NCBI RefSeq assembly: GCF_029395355.1
Contig: NZ_CP113913.1
Coordinates: 186,001 to 250,000 of the forward strand
Reading direction: 5' to 3'
Length of the DNA stretch: 64,000 bases
Source: Bifidobacterium sp. ESL0800
Lineage (GTDB): Bacteria; Actinomycetota; Actinomycetes; Actinomycetales; Bifidobacteriaceae
Shown: piece after piece, positions 26,517 through 35,948 of the stretch
How the letters are laid out: each line of letters opens with the position of its first letter
How positions within the stretch are numbered: position 1 is the stretch's first letter
Translations under genes and position numbers: made by a program
Notes under the pieces: generated by a model
The model's input: the letters and a program-made list of their open reading frames with translations, nothing else
What the model was told of the DNA's origin: nothing
Database searches by the model: none

Positions 26517-26538
26517 ATATTGTGAGCGTTCACAATAT
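26517..26538. promoter_or_regulatory. LacI-family (AraQ-like) operator upstream of gpmA
   Basis: ATATTGTGA (26517-26525) and TCACAATAT (26530-26538) are perfect inverted arms around GCGT. TGTGAGCG-NTCACA is the kind of site bound by LacI-family regulators, and AraQ is proposed in the literature as a global regulator of central carbohydrate genes in bifidobacteria. It lies 39 bp before gpmA. Assignment to AraQ is inferred. Confidence 0.7.
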
Positions 26539-26577
26539 TACCGTCCGCCCGTCTTATTTATCGCCTATCATTGAATT

Positions 26578-27324
26578 ATGTCTTATAGATTAGTATTGCT
26601 CCGGCACGGCCAGAGCGCATGGAATAAAACAAACCAGTTCACCGGCTGGGTGGATGTTCCGCTCACCGATAAGGGCGTCGAGGAAGCCAAGCACGGCGGC
26701 CAGCTGCTGAAGGAGAAGAACGTCCTTCCCGACATCGTCTTCACCTCGCTGCTGCGTCGCGCAATCAACACCGCCAACTACGCGTTGGACGAGGCCGATC
26801 GCCTCTGGATTCCCGTCAAGCGCAGCTGGCGCTTGAACGAGCGTCACTACGGTGCGCTGCAAGGCAAGAACAAGTCCGAGATCCGCGAGAAGTACGGCGA
26901 CGAGAAGTTCATGATCTGGCGTCGTTCCTACGGCACCCCGCCGCCGGACATCGATCCCAACGACGAGTTCGCGCAGAACAACGACCCTCGTTACGCCGGC
27001 GATCCGGTGCCCGAGGCCGAGGCTCTGTCCAACGTCGTCAAGCGCGTCACCCCGTACTGGAACTCCGACATCGTCCCTGAGCTTCGTAGCGGCAAGACCG
27101 TTCTGATCGCCGCGCACGGCAATTCCCTGCGCGCCATCGTCAAGATGCTCGACGGCTTGAGCGAGGAAGAGATCTCCAAGGTCAATATTCCGACGGGCAT
27201 CCCGCTGGTCTATGAGCTTGACGAGGATATGAAGCCGATCAAGCCTCGTGGCGAGTACCTCGATCCCGAAGCCGCGAAGGCGGGCGCTGCCGCTGTGGCT
27301 GCGCAGGGTCAGGCCAAGAAGTAA
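26578..27324 (+). CDS. gpmA: 2,3-bisphosphoglycerate-dependent phosphoglycerate mutase
   Basis: A 248-residue glycolytic enzyme interconverting 3- and 2-phosphoglycerate. Catalytic LRHGQSAWN at 8-16, RRAINTAN and the second His in [12 protein letters not shown] are all present; the length matches the family, with an Ala-rich C-terminal tail. No Shine-Dalgarno precedes the ATG; TATCAT ends 6 nt upstream, so a leaderless mRNA is possible. The palindrome at 26517-26538 probably controls it with carbon supply. Confidence 0.96.
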   Translation: MSYRLVLLRHGQSAWNKTNQFTGWVDVPLTDKGVEEAKHGGQLLKEKNVLPDIVFTSLLRRAINTANYALDEADRLWIPVKRSWRLNERHYGALQGKNKSEIREKYGDEKFMIWRRSYGTPPPDIDPNDEFAQNNDPRYAGDPVPEAEALSNVVKRVTPYWNSDIVPELRSGKTVLIAAHGNSLRAIVKMLDGLSEEEISKVNIPTGIPLVYELDEDMKPIKPRGEYLDPEAAKAGAAAVAAQGQAKK

Positions 27325-27347
27325 GTCTCGACTTTACTGTTAACGGC

Positions 27348-27385
27348 AAAAGGCGAACCGCGTGATGTTGCGGTTCGCCTTTTCG
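27348..27385 (+). terminator. Terminator after gpmA
   Basis: AAAAGGCGAACCGC (27348-27361) and GCGGTTCGCCTTTT (27370-27383) form a perfect 14-bp stem with an 8-nt loop, ending in TTTT. Confidence 0.92.
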
Positions 27386-27509
27386 TATCTTCATAGCTGA
27401 TATGTCAGTCGCGGAATGCTGTATCTTGTGATGACATATCTTGGTATGACCTATTTTGCAATGGCGGTTTATGCGGGCCGGTTTATATGAACCGGCAAAT
27501 ATTCGAGGC

Positions 27510-28187
27510 TCAGTCCTCGTCCAGGTCCCGGGGCTCCTTGCTCGGGTCGAAGCCGGAAACGATATAGACCACCTGACGGGCCGTGGAAACGGCATGGTCG
27601 CCGAGACGCTCCATGAACCGTGCGGTCAGCACCACGTCGATAAGCTGCTGTTTCGTGCCTTCCCATGAGTCGTCGAGCACCAGTTCGAAGCTTTCCTGGT
27701 GCAGCTCGTCGAGTTTGTTGTCGTCGGCGATAATCTGCTGGGCCAGCGTCGTGTCGCGGTCGGCGAGCATTTCCGGCAATCTGTCGGCGGTGACGTCGAG
27801 CAGGGCGCGCATGCACCAGAAAATGTGACGCGTCTTCTCGTCTTCCGGCAGCGCCGAGGCGGGGTAGGCCCGGTACGCTGTTTGCGCGATGTGCTGGGCC
27901 AAATCGCCCATGCGCTCGATGGTGGAGGCCAGGCGCAGCGTGGCGACGACCACGCGCAGGTCCGTGGCCACGGGGCTTTGCTGGGCCAACAGCTTGACGC
28001 ACTGGTCGAGAACCTGCTTTTCCAGCGCATCGATGGCTGCGTCGCCGTCGATCACGGATTTGGCCGCGTCCGCGTTGCGGTCCATCAGGGCTTTTCCGGC
28101 ACCGTGAATCGCGGCGCAGACACCGTTGGCCATGCGCTCCAGATCGTCGGCGACCGCTTTGAGTTCCTCGTTGTAGATGACGCGCAT
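27510..28187 (-). CDS. phoU: Phosphate-specific transport system accessory protein PhoU
   Basis: A 225-residue cytoplasmic helical protein made of two three-helix repeats with the acidic E/DxxxD metal-binding pattern (ERMGDLAQHIAQTAYR and ERLGDHAVSTARQVVY). PhoU couples the Pst phosphate transporter to PhoR signalling. GAAAGAAG precedes the start. No pst gene is adjacent; the gene stands alone between gpmA (convergent) and a small membrane protein, which is usual in bifidobacteria. Confidence 0.92.
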   Translation of the reverse strand: MRVIYNEELKAVADDLERMANGVCAAIHGAGKALMDRNADAAKSVIDGDAAIDALEKQVLDQCVKLLAQQSPVATDLRVVVATLRLASTIERMGDLAQHIAQTAYRAYPASALPEDEKTRHIFWCMRALLDVTADRLPEMLADRDTTLAQQIIADDNKLDELHQESFELVLDDSWEGTKQQLIDVVLTARFMERLGDHAVSTARQVVYIVSGFDPSKEPRDLDED

Positions 28188-28355
28188 ATGAGCTTCTTTC
28201 GTAGTGGTTGGATATGCCGGGTATGCGTTGGTGTTCTTAAGGCTATTGGTAAGTGTTGATTATTGGTAATTATTGATTATTGCCAGTCGATTGAACGCCG
28301 AATCAGTGTCTAATTTCCGGGATCCAAAAACAGTCCAATTGATCGTATGGTGGCT

Positions 28356-28613
28356 TCAGTTGGCTCCGAGCCTGCGATAATCCCAGCGGTCAAAATGCTC
28401 CCAAATCAGCATCAGTACACCGATGATGACGCCTGATGAACACAGGATGATCGCCTCGACGACGTGGAATCCGCAGACGAGCAATACGGCGCTGACCGCA
28501 AGGGCGATGAGCCACCAGCTGGTGATGATCAGAAACGTCTTGCGCAAATCGACCTGAACGGGCTTCGGCGCGGGCTTACAGACATCCGGGTTGATGATCG
28601 GTGCGAACTTCAT
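28356..28613 (-). CDS. Small two-helix membrane protein (DUF2530-like)
   Basis: An 85-residue protein with two hydrophobic helices (about 28-47 and 52-70) and a charged C-terminus WEHFDRWDYRRLG. Short actinobacterial proteins of this layout include DUF2530, the best guess. TAAAAT (28626-28621) ends 7 nt before the ATG and no ribosome-binding site is visible, so the mRNA appears leaderless. Function unknown. Confidence 0.65.
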   Translation of the reverse strand: MKFAPIINPDVCKPAPKPVQVDLRKTFLIITSWWLIALAVSAVLLVCGFHVVEAIILCSSGVIIGVLMLIWEHFDRWDYRRLGAN

Positions 28614-28731
28614 GCGTCCGATTTTAGTATCCGGGGTTAACCTTAAGTTGGCTATACGCTGATTCTGTTCGCGAATCGGTATGAGAGCCGTGAGAGCATG
28701 GAGTCAACGTTACCTACAAGGAGTTTTGCAA

Positions 28732-30393
28732 GTGTATTCGATCCACCCGGTTGTCAAGCGGTATGCCTGGGGTTCCTATACCCATTTGCAGACGATGTTC
28801 GCCTCCCAGCTCTCGTCTCAGGACGCGCCTTCGTCTTCGGAAAGCGAGAATCCCGCGTCTCGGGGCGGCGAGGGGCAATCATTCGTCGGCGAAAGCCGGC
28901 TGCCTGCAGCGGGAGCCCGGCGGCCCTGGTCTGATGCCGGTGCGATCAACGATGATGGCCCGCTTGCGGAGATGTGGTTCAGCGGTCACGTCCAGTGGCC
29001 TTCGCGGGTGGATCTGAATCCGGAACAGGCCTTGGAAAATTGTTCTGAAGGTAAGAAGCATAAACGGGACAAGGCGTTGGCGAGGTTGCGCAATTCGTGT
29101 GTCGTCGGCACGCAAGCGACCGGGGAGCACCATGATTGGATGACGTTGACCGATCTCATCCGTGCCGACCCGGAAGACATGCTTGGCGCTCGCTGCTCCG
29201 ATACATTCGGTCCGGTTTTGCCGTATCTTCTGAAAGTCATTTCCGCACGTATCCCGCTTTCCCTGCAGGTCCATCCCGTCGATTTCCAGGCGCGTGCGGG
29301 TTTCAACGCCGAGAACGCGGGGCGCGTGCCGGTTCAAGCGCCGGAACGCTCTTTCAAGGACCCGGTGGCGAAGAACGAGATGGTCGTCGCTCTGGAGCCC
29401 TTCGAAGCGTCCGTCGGTTTCGCGACGCCGACGTTCATGCTTTCCAATCTGACGTTGGTGGACCATCCCGTCGCCCGGCGCATGGTGGAGGCGCTGACCC
29501 CGCAGCCGCACCACGGCATGCATGTCATGGGAGGCATGCACGGCATACATGCAATGTTCAACACGTCCCAGCGTTCGCCGGAATCCGAAAACGACGATTT
29601 CGGACAGGCCGATGCGTTGATGCCCATAGCCTCCAGGGTCTGGCAGCCGACCCATAAACGCATTTTCCGCGCCTTCCATGCGGCCGTTTCGGCCGGTCCC
29701 GTCACCGGTTTGCGCGAGGCCTTGGCGAATGCGGCTTCCCAGGTTTCCAGTGAACACTCCAGGCTGGCCTTCCACCACGCTCTTGTCGCCGAAGAAGCTT
29801 TTGGGGGCGATCCCAGTGTATTGGCGCTGTTGATGATGAATCCTCTTGCTTTGCAGGAAGGCGAGTCCGTCTTTATCCCGGCCGGAACCCCACATGCCTA
29901 TATCCATGGCACCGGAGTGGAAATCATGACCAATTCCGATAATGTATTACGTGCTGGCATGACGGTGAAGCACAAGGACATCCCCGACTTCCTGCAAAGC
30001 CTTGATTGCAATTCGTCGCTGCCTGTCGACCCGAGCGTCAGCTGGATGGCCGATTGGGGGGCGGTGTTCGGCAACCGGGTCATCTACCGGCCGAAAATCG
30101 ACGAATTCATGTTGAGCTATGGCAGGGTCGGCACCGGCCAGCGTCCTTGGCCGATGATGGAGAGGCTGTCTCGCCGATACGGCAGGCTCATGACCGGGGT
30201 GACGCTCACCAACAGGCATGTTGGTCCAAGAATCGTGGTGTGTATAGAAGGTGCGGTAAAGGTCGTCACCTCGTACGAGTCCAAGGTCCTTCATCAGGGC
30301 GAGGCGGTTTTCGTTCCGGCTGCCGACGGCCGTGTGCGTCTGGAGGCGGATGGCGAGGCAGGCACGTTCATCATGGCTTCCACACAGGTATGA
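28732..30393 (+). CDS. manA: Mannose-6-phosphate isomerase, class I
   Basis: A 553-residue cupin enzyme interconverting mannose-6-phosphate and fructose-6-phosphate. The N-terminus VYSIHPVVKRYAWGS is characteristic; zinc-binding residues lie in SLQVHPVD, KNEMVVAL and the later TPHAYIHGTGVE. AAGGAG at 28718-28723 lies 8 nt before GTG 28732, making that the likely start rather than upstream in-frame codons. It is longer than the E. coli enzyme (391) because of polar insertions around residues 25-60 and 255-290. Confidence 0.92.
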   Translation: MYSIHPVVKRYAWGSYTHLQTMFASQLSSQDAPSSSESENPASRGGEGQSFVGESRLPAAGARRPWSDAGAINDDGPLAEMWFSGHVQWPSRVDLNPEQALENCSEGKKHKRDKALARLRNSCVVGTQATGEHHDWMTLTDLIRADPEDMLGARCSDTFGPVLPYLLKVISARIPLSLQVHPVDFQARAGFNAENAGRVPVQAPERSFKDPVAKNEMVVALEPFEASVGFATPTFMLSNLTLVDHPVARRMVEALTPQPHHGMHVMGGMHGIHAMFNTSQRSPESENDDFGQADALMPIASRVWQPTHKRIFRAFHAAVSAGPVTGLREALANAASQVSSEHSRLAFHHALVAEEAFGGDPSVLALLMMNPLALQEGESVFIPAGTPHAYIHGTGVEIMTNSDNVLRAGMTVKHKDIPDFLQSLDCNSSLPVDPSVSWMADWGAVFGNRVIYRPKIDEFMLSYGRVGTGQRPWPMMERLSRRYGRLMTGVTLTNRHVGPRIVVCIEGAVKVVTSYESKVLHQGEAVFVPAADGRVRLEADGEAGTFIMASTQV

Positions 30394-30714
30394 GCCTTGC
30401 CGTTTCGTTGATTTTGCAGGGGTTTGCGGCGGATGCTACGGCTTGGCCGGCGTGTGGCGCCGCCTTGGAATCCGGCCTGTTTCGTTGGTATGTTTTTGTG
30501 AAGGAAATGTGACACGCCGACAAACCGATAGGATTCTGCGGTTTTTATACAGTATCTGTTTGATTGTGTTTAAAAAAATCAGGGCTTGAAGTATTCTTGT
30601 AGCAGAAATTAAGAAATGGTAGATGCGTTTTGCGATGTCTTATTGATACGGTGTTGTACCTGTAAAGTTCGTTAAGGCATTTCTGCTGGAATGTTGTCCG
30701 CAAGGAGTTGGTTT
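30394..30714. other. Intergenic region, no gene recognised
   Basis: About 320 bp between manA and the CHAP gene. The second half is AT-rich (poly-A near 30575) and probably holds the CHAP promoter and a long 5' leader. No stem-loop terminator, tRNA or convincing small ORF was found, and I saw no match to a known riboswitch. Confidence 0.5.
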
Positions 30715-31638
30715 ATGGTTCGCGCTGCGCACAAGGCACGGAGAGGTATGAAGCGGTCTGTCGCCGTTTCGTCCCTTTTCGCTCCCGCAAAGGGGACGCA
30801 CTCGTTGAAAGCGGTGCGGCAGGCGCAGGCTGTGGCAACCAATGGCGCCATGGTCGGATTGACCCCGGAGGTCGTCGACAAGCTCAACGAGATCGCACCT
30901 GAAACGCGTCGTTCCATTCGTCTGGCCCGTGAATCAGAAAACCGTCGGCACGCCGCCGTCGTTTCGGCTTCTCTGGCGGCATTGGTCGGTGCCACCGCCA
31001 CGGCTGTAATGGCCGGCAATCCCAGCAGGCCGAGCTTGGGCGCGAGCGAGGAAACCACTACTACCTCTACGTTGAAGCCTGTTCATGCCGCTTCGCGTTC
31101 CGAAGACCGCGTTCCCTTGCGGTCTGCCGGTTCGCAGGGCACTTGGAACCTTGGGGAATCGAATACCTCGCTTGACGTTTCGGCGATGTCGAAATCCATC
31201 GCCAACAACCCGCAGATCGCCAATCTGATGGATCAGGATTACAAGGCATTGCCTGCCGGTTTCAACCCGAACCATGCGACGGGGGACGCCGGCAATGCCT
31301 ATGAGTTCAGCCAATGCACCTGGTGGGTCTATGTGCGCCGGCATCAGCTTGGGCTTCCTGCAGGTTCGCAGATGGGTAACGGTGCCCAGTGGGCGGATTC
31401 GGCTCGCGCTTTGGGTTACTGGGTGGATAATTCGGCCCGTCACGTAGGCGATATCATGGTCTTCGCACCCGGCCAGGATGGCACCGACCCGAGCTATGGC
31501 CATGTCGCCGTCATCGAGCAGATCAATACGGACGGTTCCGTCGTCACTTCCGAATGCGGTTCCGTAATGCAAGGCAAGACCTATTCAAAGACCTATTCGG
31601 CCAGCCAGGTCGCCGCGCACCAGATTATTCATTACTGA
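30715..31638 (+). CDS. Secreted CHAP-domain peptidoglycan hydrolase
   Basis: A 307-residue protein. A basic N-terminus precedes a hydrophobic segment at about 80-100 (AAVVSASLAALVGATATAVMA), an internal signal/anchor unusually far from the start. The CHAP domain follows (about 195-307), with catalytic Cys in EFSQCTWWVYVRR and His in YGHVAVIEQI. AAGGAG lies 8 nt before ATG 30715. It would cleave peptidoglycan cross-bridges or stem peptides in growth or cell separation. The next gene is another wall hydrolase. Confidence 0.88.
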   Translation: MVRAAHKARRGMKRSVAVSSLFAPAKGTHSLKAVRQAQAVATNGAMVGLTPEVVDKLNEIAPETRRSIRLARESENRRHAAVVSASLAALVGATATAVMAGNPSRPSLGASEETTTTSTLKPVHAASRSEDRVPLRSAGSQGTWNLGESNTSLDVSAMSKSIANNPQIANLMDQDYKALPAGFNPNHATGDAGNAYEFSQCTWWVYVRRHQLGLPAGSQMGNGAQWADSARALGYWVDNSARHVGDIMVFAPGQDGTDPSYGHVAVIEQINTDGSVVTSECGSVMQGKTYSKTYSASQVAAHQIIHY

Positions 31639-31839
31639 GGCTGCGGTCTCTTTTTCGGTTTTGCTTTCATAGAAATTTGTGAAGATTACACAGGCGATGA
31701 CTACGTTACGATTTCCTGCGATTCGTGCTGTAATCGAGGAAATCGGTTCATTCACTCAGGCTGGGATTCGGTCGGTTTCATTGTTCCGACAGGTTGTCGC
31801 CGATTCATAATGTAGAAGTTTCATGGTAATCTGATAGAC

Positions 31840-32553
31840 ATGATAAAAGCTTCGAAGATCTGTGCATCATTGGCTGCGTTCGCATTGAGCGCCTCGGCCC
31901 TCGCTGCATTCTCTCCATCCGCCTTCGCTGCCAATGAAGGCAACGATCCGGTCACTTCTTCTCGTTCGTTCCGCAAGGTCAATACCGTTCGCAAAGACCT
32001 GCTGAAGGAATCCACCTCCACCAGTGTCGACGCCAAGTCGGATTGGGGAGGCATCGAATCGTTGGATGTTCCTCAGACTCAATCGCAGGCCGAGAAGGAT
32101 GCCGCTGCCGCCAAGGCACGTGCGGATCAGGCTGCGGCCGCTTCCCGTTCCGCTGCGAGGGATTCTTTGTCGGCACCCCAGAATTTCACCGTCACGCCTC
32201 CTAACGGGCAGTCGGTTTCCAGCCTGCTCACCTTTGCCAATCAGTTTATCGGCAAGGTTCCGTATGTGAGCGGCGGCACCTCTCCGGCAGGTTGGGATTG
32301 CTCGGGGTTTGTGCAGTATGTGTTTGCCCAGATAGGCGTAGCATTGCCGCGCACCTCCGGCGCCCAGGCGACCGCCGGCAGGCCTGTGGCCGACTTGAGC
32401 CAGGCAATGCCGGGCGATATCATCGCCAATGCTGGTCACGCGGCCATATACGTTGGCAACGGCATGGTGGTGAACGCCCAGCTGAACGGAACGCAGTATG
32501 ATTCGGTGCCGGTCGTGTTCAGCGGTGGTTACTCCATCCGCAGGGTTCTCTGA
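31840..32553 (+). CDS. Secreted NlpC/P60 endopeptidase
   Basis: A 237-residue protein with a clear signal peptide (cleavage near AFAAN, about residue 30), an Ala/Lys-rich probably coiled region (about 75-110) and an NlpC/P60 domain (about 125-237). Catalytic Cys lies in GWDCSGFVQYV and His in NAGHAAIYVGN. Cleaves D-gamma-glutamyl-diaminopimelate/lysine bonds in peptidoglycan stems. TAATCT (31827-31832) ends 7 nt before the ATG with no ribosome-binding site, indicating a leaderless message. Confidence 0.92.
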   Translation: MIKASKICASLAAFALSASALAAFSPSAFAANEGNDPVTSSRSFRKVNTVRKDLLKESTSTSVDAKSDWGGIESLDVPQTQSQAEKDAAAAKARADQAAAASRSAARDSLSAPQNFTVTPPNGQSVSSLLTFANQFIGKVPYVSGGTSPAGWDCSGFVQYVFAQIGVALPRTSGAQATAGRPVADLSQAMPGDIIANAGHAAIYVGNGMVVNAQLNGTQYDSVPVVFSGGYSIRRVL

Positions 32554-32709
32554 TACCGCTTAAGGCAGGGTCAAAGAAAGCCGTGTTCAAGATGCGCTCC
32601 TTCGGGGGCGTTTTCTTATATAACGAAGAATTCGGCAGCTGGCTCTTAAAGCTGGTATTCTTGAGGTAGAGCCGTTATCAACGGTGTCACGTATGTCAAG
32701 GAGGTAGTC

Positions 32710-33717
32710 ATGGTAAACGACAAGGCTATTCTGGTAGGTGTGGATGGTTCGCAAGCCAGCTACAAGGCGACCTGGTGGGCCGCAAACTATGCCAAGCATG
32801 CAGGGCTGATGTTGCAGATTGTCTGCGCCTATTCGCTGCCAAGCTATGCGGCGGTCTCGTTCGATTCCACGTATACTTCCATGGGCGATGACAACGCGGC
32901 CCATATCGACGCGCAGGAGATTCTTTCCAAGGCCAAGGCCATCGCCGACGAGCAGGGCGTCGAGGCGCAGACCTTGATCGTCACCGGCGATCCCTCTTCG
33001 GTATTCGTCGAGCTTTCCCGTAACTACAATCTGATCGTCATCGGCAACCGTGGCAAGGGCGGCCTCGCCGAGCGCCTTCTGGGAACCACCAGCTCGTCGC
33101 TGCCGGCCTACGCCTATTGCCCGATCATCGTGGTGCCCTATACCGACGACGACGGCAAGACCATGCATCTGAACAACACCATCAAGCGCGTGGCCGTCGG
33201 CATCGACGCCAGCGCGTGGGGGCTGAAGGCGCTGCAGATCGCCGCGGATCTTTCCGCGGACCGCGGTGCCGAGCTCGATGTCATCGACGCGGTGGCAGGC
33301 TTGCAGGGCGTCAGCGATGAGGACGGCGTTTACGATTCCTATATGGAAGACCTCGAAACGCAGATCGCCCCTGTTCGCGAGGCTCACCCGGATCTCAAGA
33401 TCACCAAGACCATCGTTCCGGAATCCGCTGTCAGCGCCTTGACCAAGGCCAGCTACGATCACGACATCGTGGTGGTCGGTTCCCGCGGCAAGGGAGGGTT
33501 CACCGGTCTCTTGGTCGGTTCCACCAGCCAGGGGCTTATCCAGCACGCGGCCGGCCCGGTCTATGTGGTTCCGCGCAAGTATGTCGAAGCCGAGAAGTCC
33601 CGCTCCGACGGTGCCATCGAAGGCATCGAAGGCGTCGAGCAGATTTCCGTGAAGACCGCCGACAGCTCTGCGGCCGAAGCCATCGAGTCCTCCATCGATC
33701 CGGAGCACGAGGCCTGA
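32710..33717 (+). CDS. Tandem-domain universal stress protein
   Basis: A 335-residue cytoplasmic protein with two UspA domains (about 5-148 and 155-300). Each has the ATP-binding G-2x-G-9x-G-(S/T) motif: GNRGKGGLAERLLGTTSSS and GSRGKGGFTGLLVGSTSQG. A polar C-terminal tail of about 35 residues follows. AAGGAGGT lies just before the ATG. ATP-binding Usp proteins typically respond to growth arrest, acid or redox stress. Confidence 0.92.
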   Translation: MVNDKAILVGVDGSQASYKATWWAANYAKHAGLMLQIVCAYSLPSYAAVSFDSTYTSMGDDNAAHIDAQEILSKAKAIADEQGVEAQTLIVTGDPSSVFVELSRNYNLIVIGNRGKGGLAERLLGTTSSSLPAYAYCPIIVVPYTDDDGKTMHLNNTIKRVAVGIDASAWGLKALQIAADLSADRGAELDVIDAVAGLQGVSDEDGVYDSYMEDLETQIAPVREAHPDLKITKTIVPESAVSALTKASYDHDIVVVGSRGKGGFTGLLVGSTSQGLIQHAAGPVYVVPRKYVEAEKSRSDGAIEGIEGVEQISVKTADSSAAEAIESSIDPEHEA

Positions 33718-33729
33718 AAGTTTTTATGT

Positions 33730-33774
33730 AAAATGCGGGTGTGAATCCCATTCAAGGGTTCACCCCGCATTTTT
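33730..33774 (+). terminator. Terminator after the universal stress gene
   Basis: AAAATGCGGG (33730-33739) pairs with CCCGCATTTTT at 33764-33774, with further pairing of GAATCCC and GGGTTC inside. Confidence 0.9.
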
Positions 33775-33910
33775 CGTATCCGTGCCAGCGCGTCTGAATT
33801 CGTTGATTTGTGCGGTATTGTATTACACGCATGATGGATTACTATAGACATCAGATTTTGAGTGTTGTAGATGTGCGGTTGTCGCTGCCGTTGAAGCGTG
33901 CGGATATGAA

Positions 33911-33943
33911 AATGTGGTGCATTCCTTGGGGAGCGCACCACAT
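33911..33943 (-). terminator. Terminator downstream of the OsmC-family gene
   Basis: AATGTGGTGC (33911-33920) and GCACCACATT (33934-33943) form a perfect 10-bp stem, followed on the minus strand by TT. Confidence 0.8.
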
Positions 33944-33967
33944 TGTTTATTTGTAATGGAATCACCT

Positions 33968-34384
33968 TTACTTGGTGAGTACCTTGATTTCCATCGTCAC
34001 CGGCGTGGCGCGCTCATAGGTGTGCATCACCGTGCAGGACTTCTCGATGTGCTTTTCCACACGGTCCTTGAGCTTCTCGACGTCCTCGCCGTGGATGCCG
34101 GCGCTTTGTGCGTCAACGACCACCTGCTCGTGGAAAGCGGTGTAGACGTTGGCGTTCGGGTCGGAGTCGCCGTCGACGACGATCTTCGCGCCCTTGCCCT
34201 CGCCGAGCGAATTCTCGATGGTCATCTGGCTGGAAAGCGCGCCGCAGGCCGCCAGCGCCACTTTCATCAGGTCGCCAGGGTTGAACTGGCCCTTGCCATG
34301 ACCGAACTTCAAGTGCGCGCCCTCGTCGCTGAACGCGTCCCAGGAACCGTCCTTGTTGCGCTCCACCCACAGTTTCTTTGCCAT
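33968..34384 (-). CDS. OsmC/Ohr-family peroxiredoxin
   Basis: A 138-residue thiol peroxidase. The two reactive cysteines are present: VALAACGALSSQM (peroxidatic) and IEKSCTVMHTYER (resolving). Reduces organic or hydrogen peroxides. The start is ATG 34384, with AAGGAGGT 6 nt upstream; the frame extends 14 codons further without support. In an organism with cytochrome bd, peroxide defence of this kind fits exposure to oxygen. Confidence 0.9.
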   Translation of the reverse strand: MAKKLWVERNKDGSWDAFSDEGAHLKFGHGKGQFNPGDLMKVALAACGALSSQMTIENSLGEGKGAKIVVDGDSDPNANVYTAFHEQVVVDAQSAGIHGEDVEKLKDRVEKHIEKSCTVMHTYERATPVTMEIKVLTK

Positions 34385-34852
34385 TGTGTACCTCCTTGCG
34401 TACGGCCTTGCGATAATCCAAGGCATATCCCTACCAATCTATCCCAGAGTCCCGCCGAACGTATGAAACATTGCAGTCCGTATCCTCTGATTCTAGAAAA
34501 AGTACCTTCAAATTGGTGTTTTTGGCCCTACTTGGTGCACCAAGTCCTCGTTTTATCTTCAAATTGATGGTAATTCTGTATTTTTTGGCGGTCTTGGTGC
34601 ACCAAGTACCCCCTTTTTTAAAGAATGAGGAAGAATTTTATCAATTTTGCCTCACTTGGTGCCACCAAGACCGCCGAAATCCGAACATTATCTCGTGGAT
34701 GAGTGGAGAGCAGCCATGAATATTACGGAAAGTGGTTCGAAGGTTTAATGGATATCGGGATTCGACCCGTTATCGCGTTGTGCCGTGCAGAAGAAGATTG
34801 GGTTTTACGGTATTTCCCCTCTATGAAGAAATCGCTGAGGTTGCTAGAATGA
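34385..34852. repeat. Intergenic region with three regularly spaced palindromes
   Basis: CTTGGTGCACCAAG occurs at 34531-34544 and 34593-34606, and CTTGGTGCCACCAAG at 34655-34669: 62-bp steps. The second and third lie in inverted 20-21-bp copies (34587-34606 and 34655-34675, both flanked by GGCGGT or ACCGCC), so they can pair into one large hairpin. No gene is seen. They lie between the OsmC gene and thyA. Confidence 0.85.
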
Positions 34853-34858
34853 ATGATT

Positions 34859-35728
34859 ATGCTGAACCAAGAACAACTTGAAGACATTCGCCGTAAGATT
34901 CCCGCGCGTCCGAACACCGACATCCCTATGCCTTACGAGGATTTGGTACGTGACATCCTCACCAACGGAACGCTCAAAACCGACCGTACCGGCACGGGCA
35001 CGATTTCGTTGTTCGGCCGACAGATGCGATTTGACCTTTCCAAGGGTTTTCCGCTGCTGACCACCAAGACGGTCTATTTCAAGGGCATTGCCTACGAGCT
35101 GCTGTGGTTCCTCAAAGGCTCCAGCAACGTGCGTTGGCTGCAGGAGCATAACGTGCATATCTGGGACGAATGGGCCGATGAGAACGGGGACTTGGGCCCG
35201 GTTTACGGCGTGCAGTGGCGTAGCTGGCCGGCACCGACCAAGGACAACCCGAACCGCACCATTGACCAGATCTCCAATGTGCTGGGCCTCATCAAGACGC
35301 ATCCGGATTCTCGTCGGATGATCGTCACCGCATGGAATCCCGCGGAGGTCGAAGAAATGGCCCTGCCGCCCTGCCATGCGCTCTTCCAGTTCTATGTGGC
35401 CGACGGCAAGCTTTCCTGCCAGCTCTACCAGCGTTCCTGCGACATGTTCCTGGGGGTGCCGTTCAACATCGCCTCGTATTCTCTGCTCACGTTGATGATG
35501 GCTCAGCAGACCGGCCTTGAGCCGGGGGAGTTCGTCTGGACCGGCGGCGACTGCCACGTCTACGACAACCACATCGAACAGGTCCTGACCCAGCTTTCGC
35601 GAGATCCGTACCCCTATCCGCAAATCGAGATTAACAAGGCCGCCTCGATTTTCGACTACCGGTACGAGGATTTCAAAATCGTCGATTATCAGCACCATCC
35701 GGCCATCAAGGCGCCGGTTGCAGTCTGA
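34859..35728 (+). CDS. thyA: Thymidylate synthase
   Basis: A 289-residue enzyme converting dUMP to dTMP with methylene-tetrahydrofolate. The catalytic Cys lies in [24 protein letters not shown] and HVYDNH bind substrate. An in-frame ATG at 34853 adds two residues, but TAGAAT at 34845-34850 ends 8 nt before ATG 34859 and no ribosome-binding site is visible, favouring a leaderless start at 34859. The folA gene follows about 220 bp later, the usual pairing. Confidence 0.96.
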   Translation: MLNQEQLEDIRRKIPARPNTDIPMPYEDLVRDILTNGTLKTDRTGTGTISLFGRQMRFDLSKGFPLLTTKTVYFKGIAYELLWFLKGSSNVRWLQEHNVHIWDEWADENGDLGPVYGVQWRSWPAPTKDNPNRTIDQISNVLGLIKTHPDSRRMIVTAWNPAEVEEMALPPCHALFQFYVADGKLSCQLYQRSCDMFLGVPFNIASYSLLTLMMAQQTGLEPGEFVWTGGDCHVYDNHIEQVLTQLSRDPYPYPQIEINKAASIFDYRYEDFKIVDYQHHPAIKAPVAV

Positions 35729-35948
35729 GGCGGACTTCTGGTAAAAGTGCGGATAAGCGATGGATTCGGCACGGATGTCTGTCTGGTCAAGGCTTGCATG
35801 TCCGTGTTAGACCTGTATTCGTAGACATTCCCGTTCGCGTTCTTATGGTTGCGTATACCTTTGGATTTGTTCTGTTTCAATCGGCGCGAAATCGCGTCTG
35901 AGGCGTTCGTTAGACTAAAAATATTGCCTAATTCAAGGAGTACATGAA

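Noticed and set aside
30394-30714. c-di-AMP (ydaO) riboswitch before the CHAP gene
   Set aside because: Considered because such riboswitches precede wall hydrolases in actinobacteria, but no matching conserved segments were seen.
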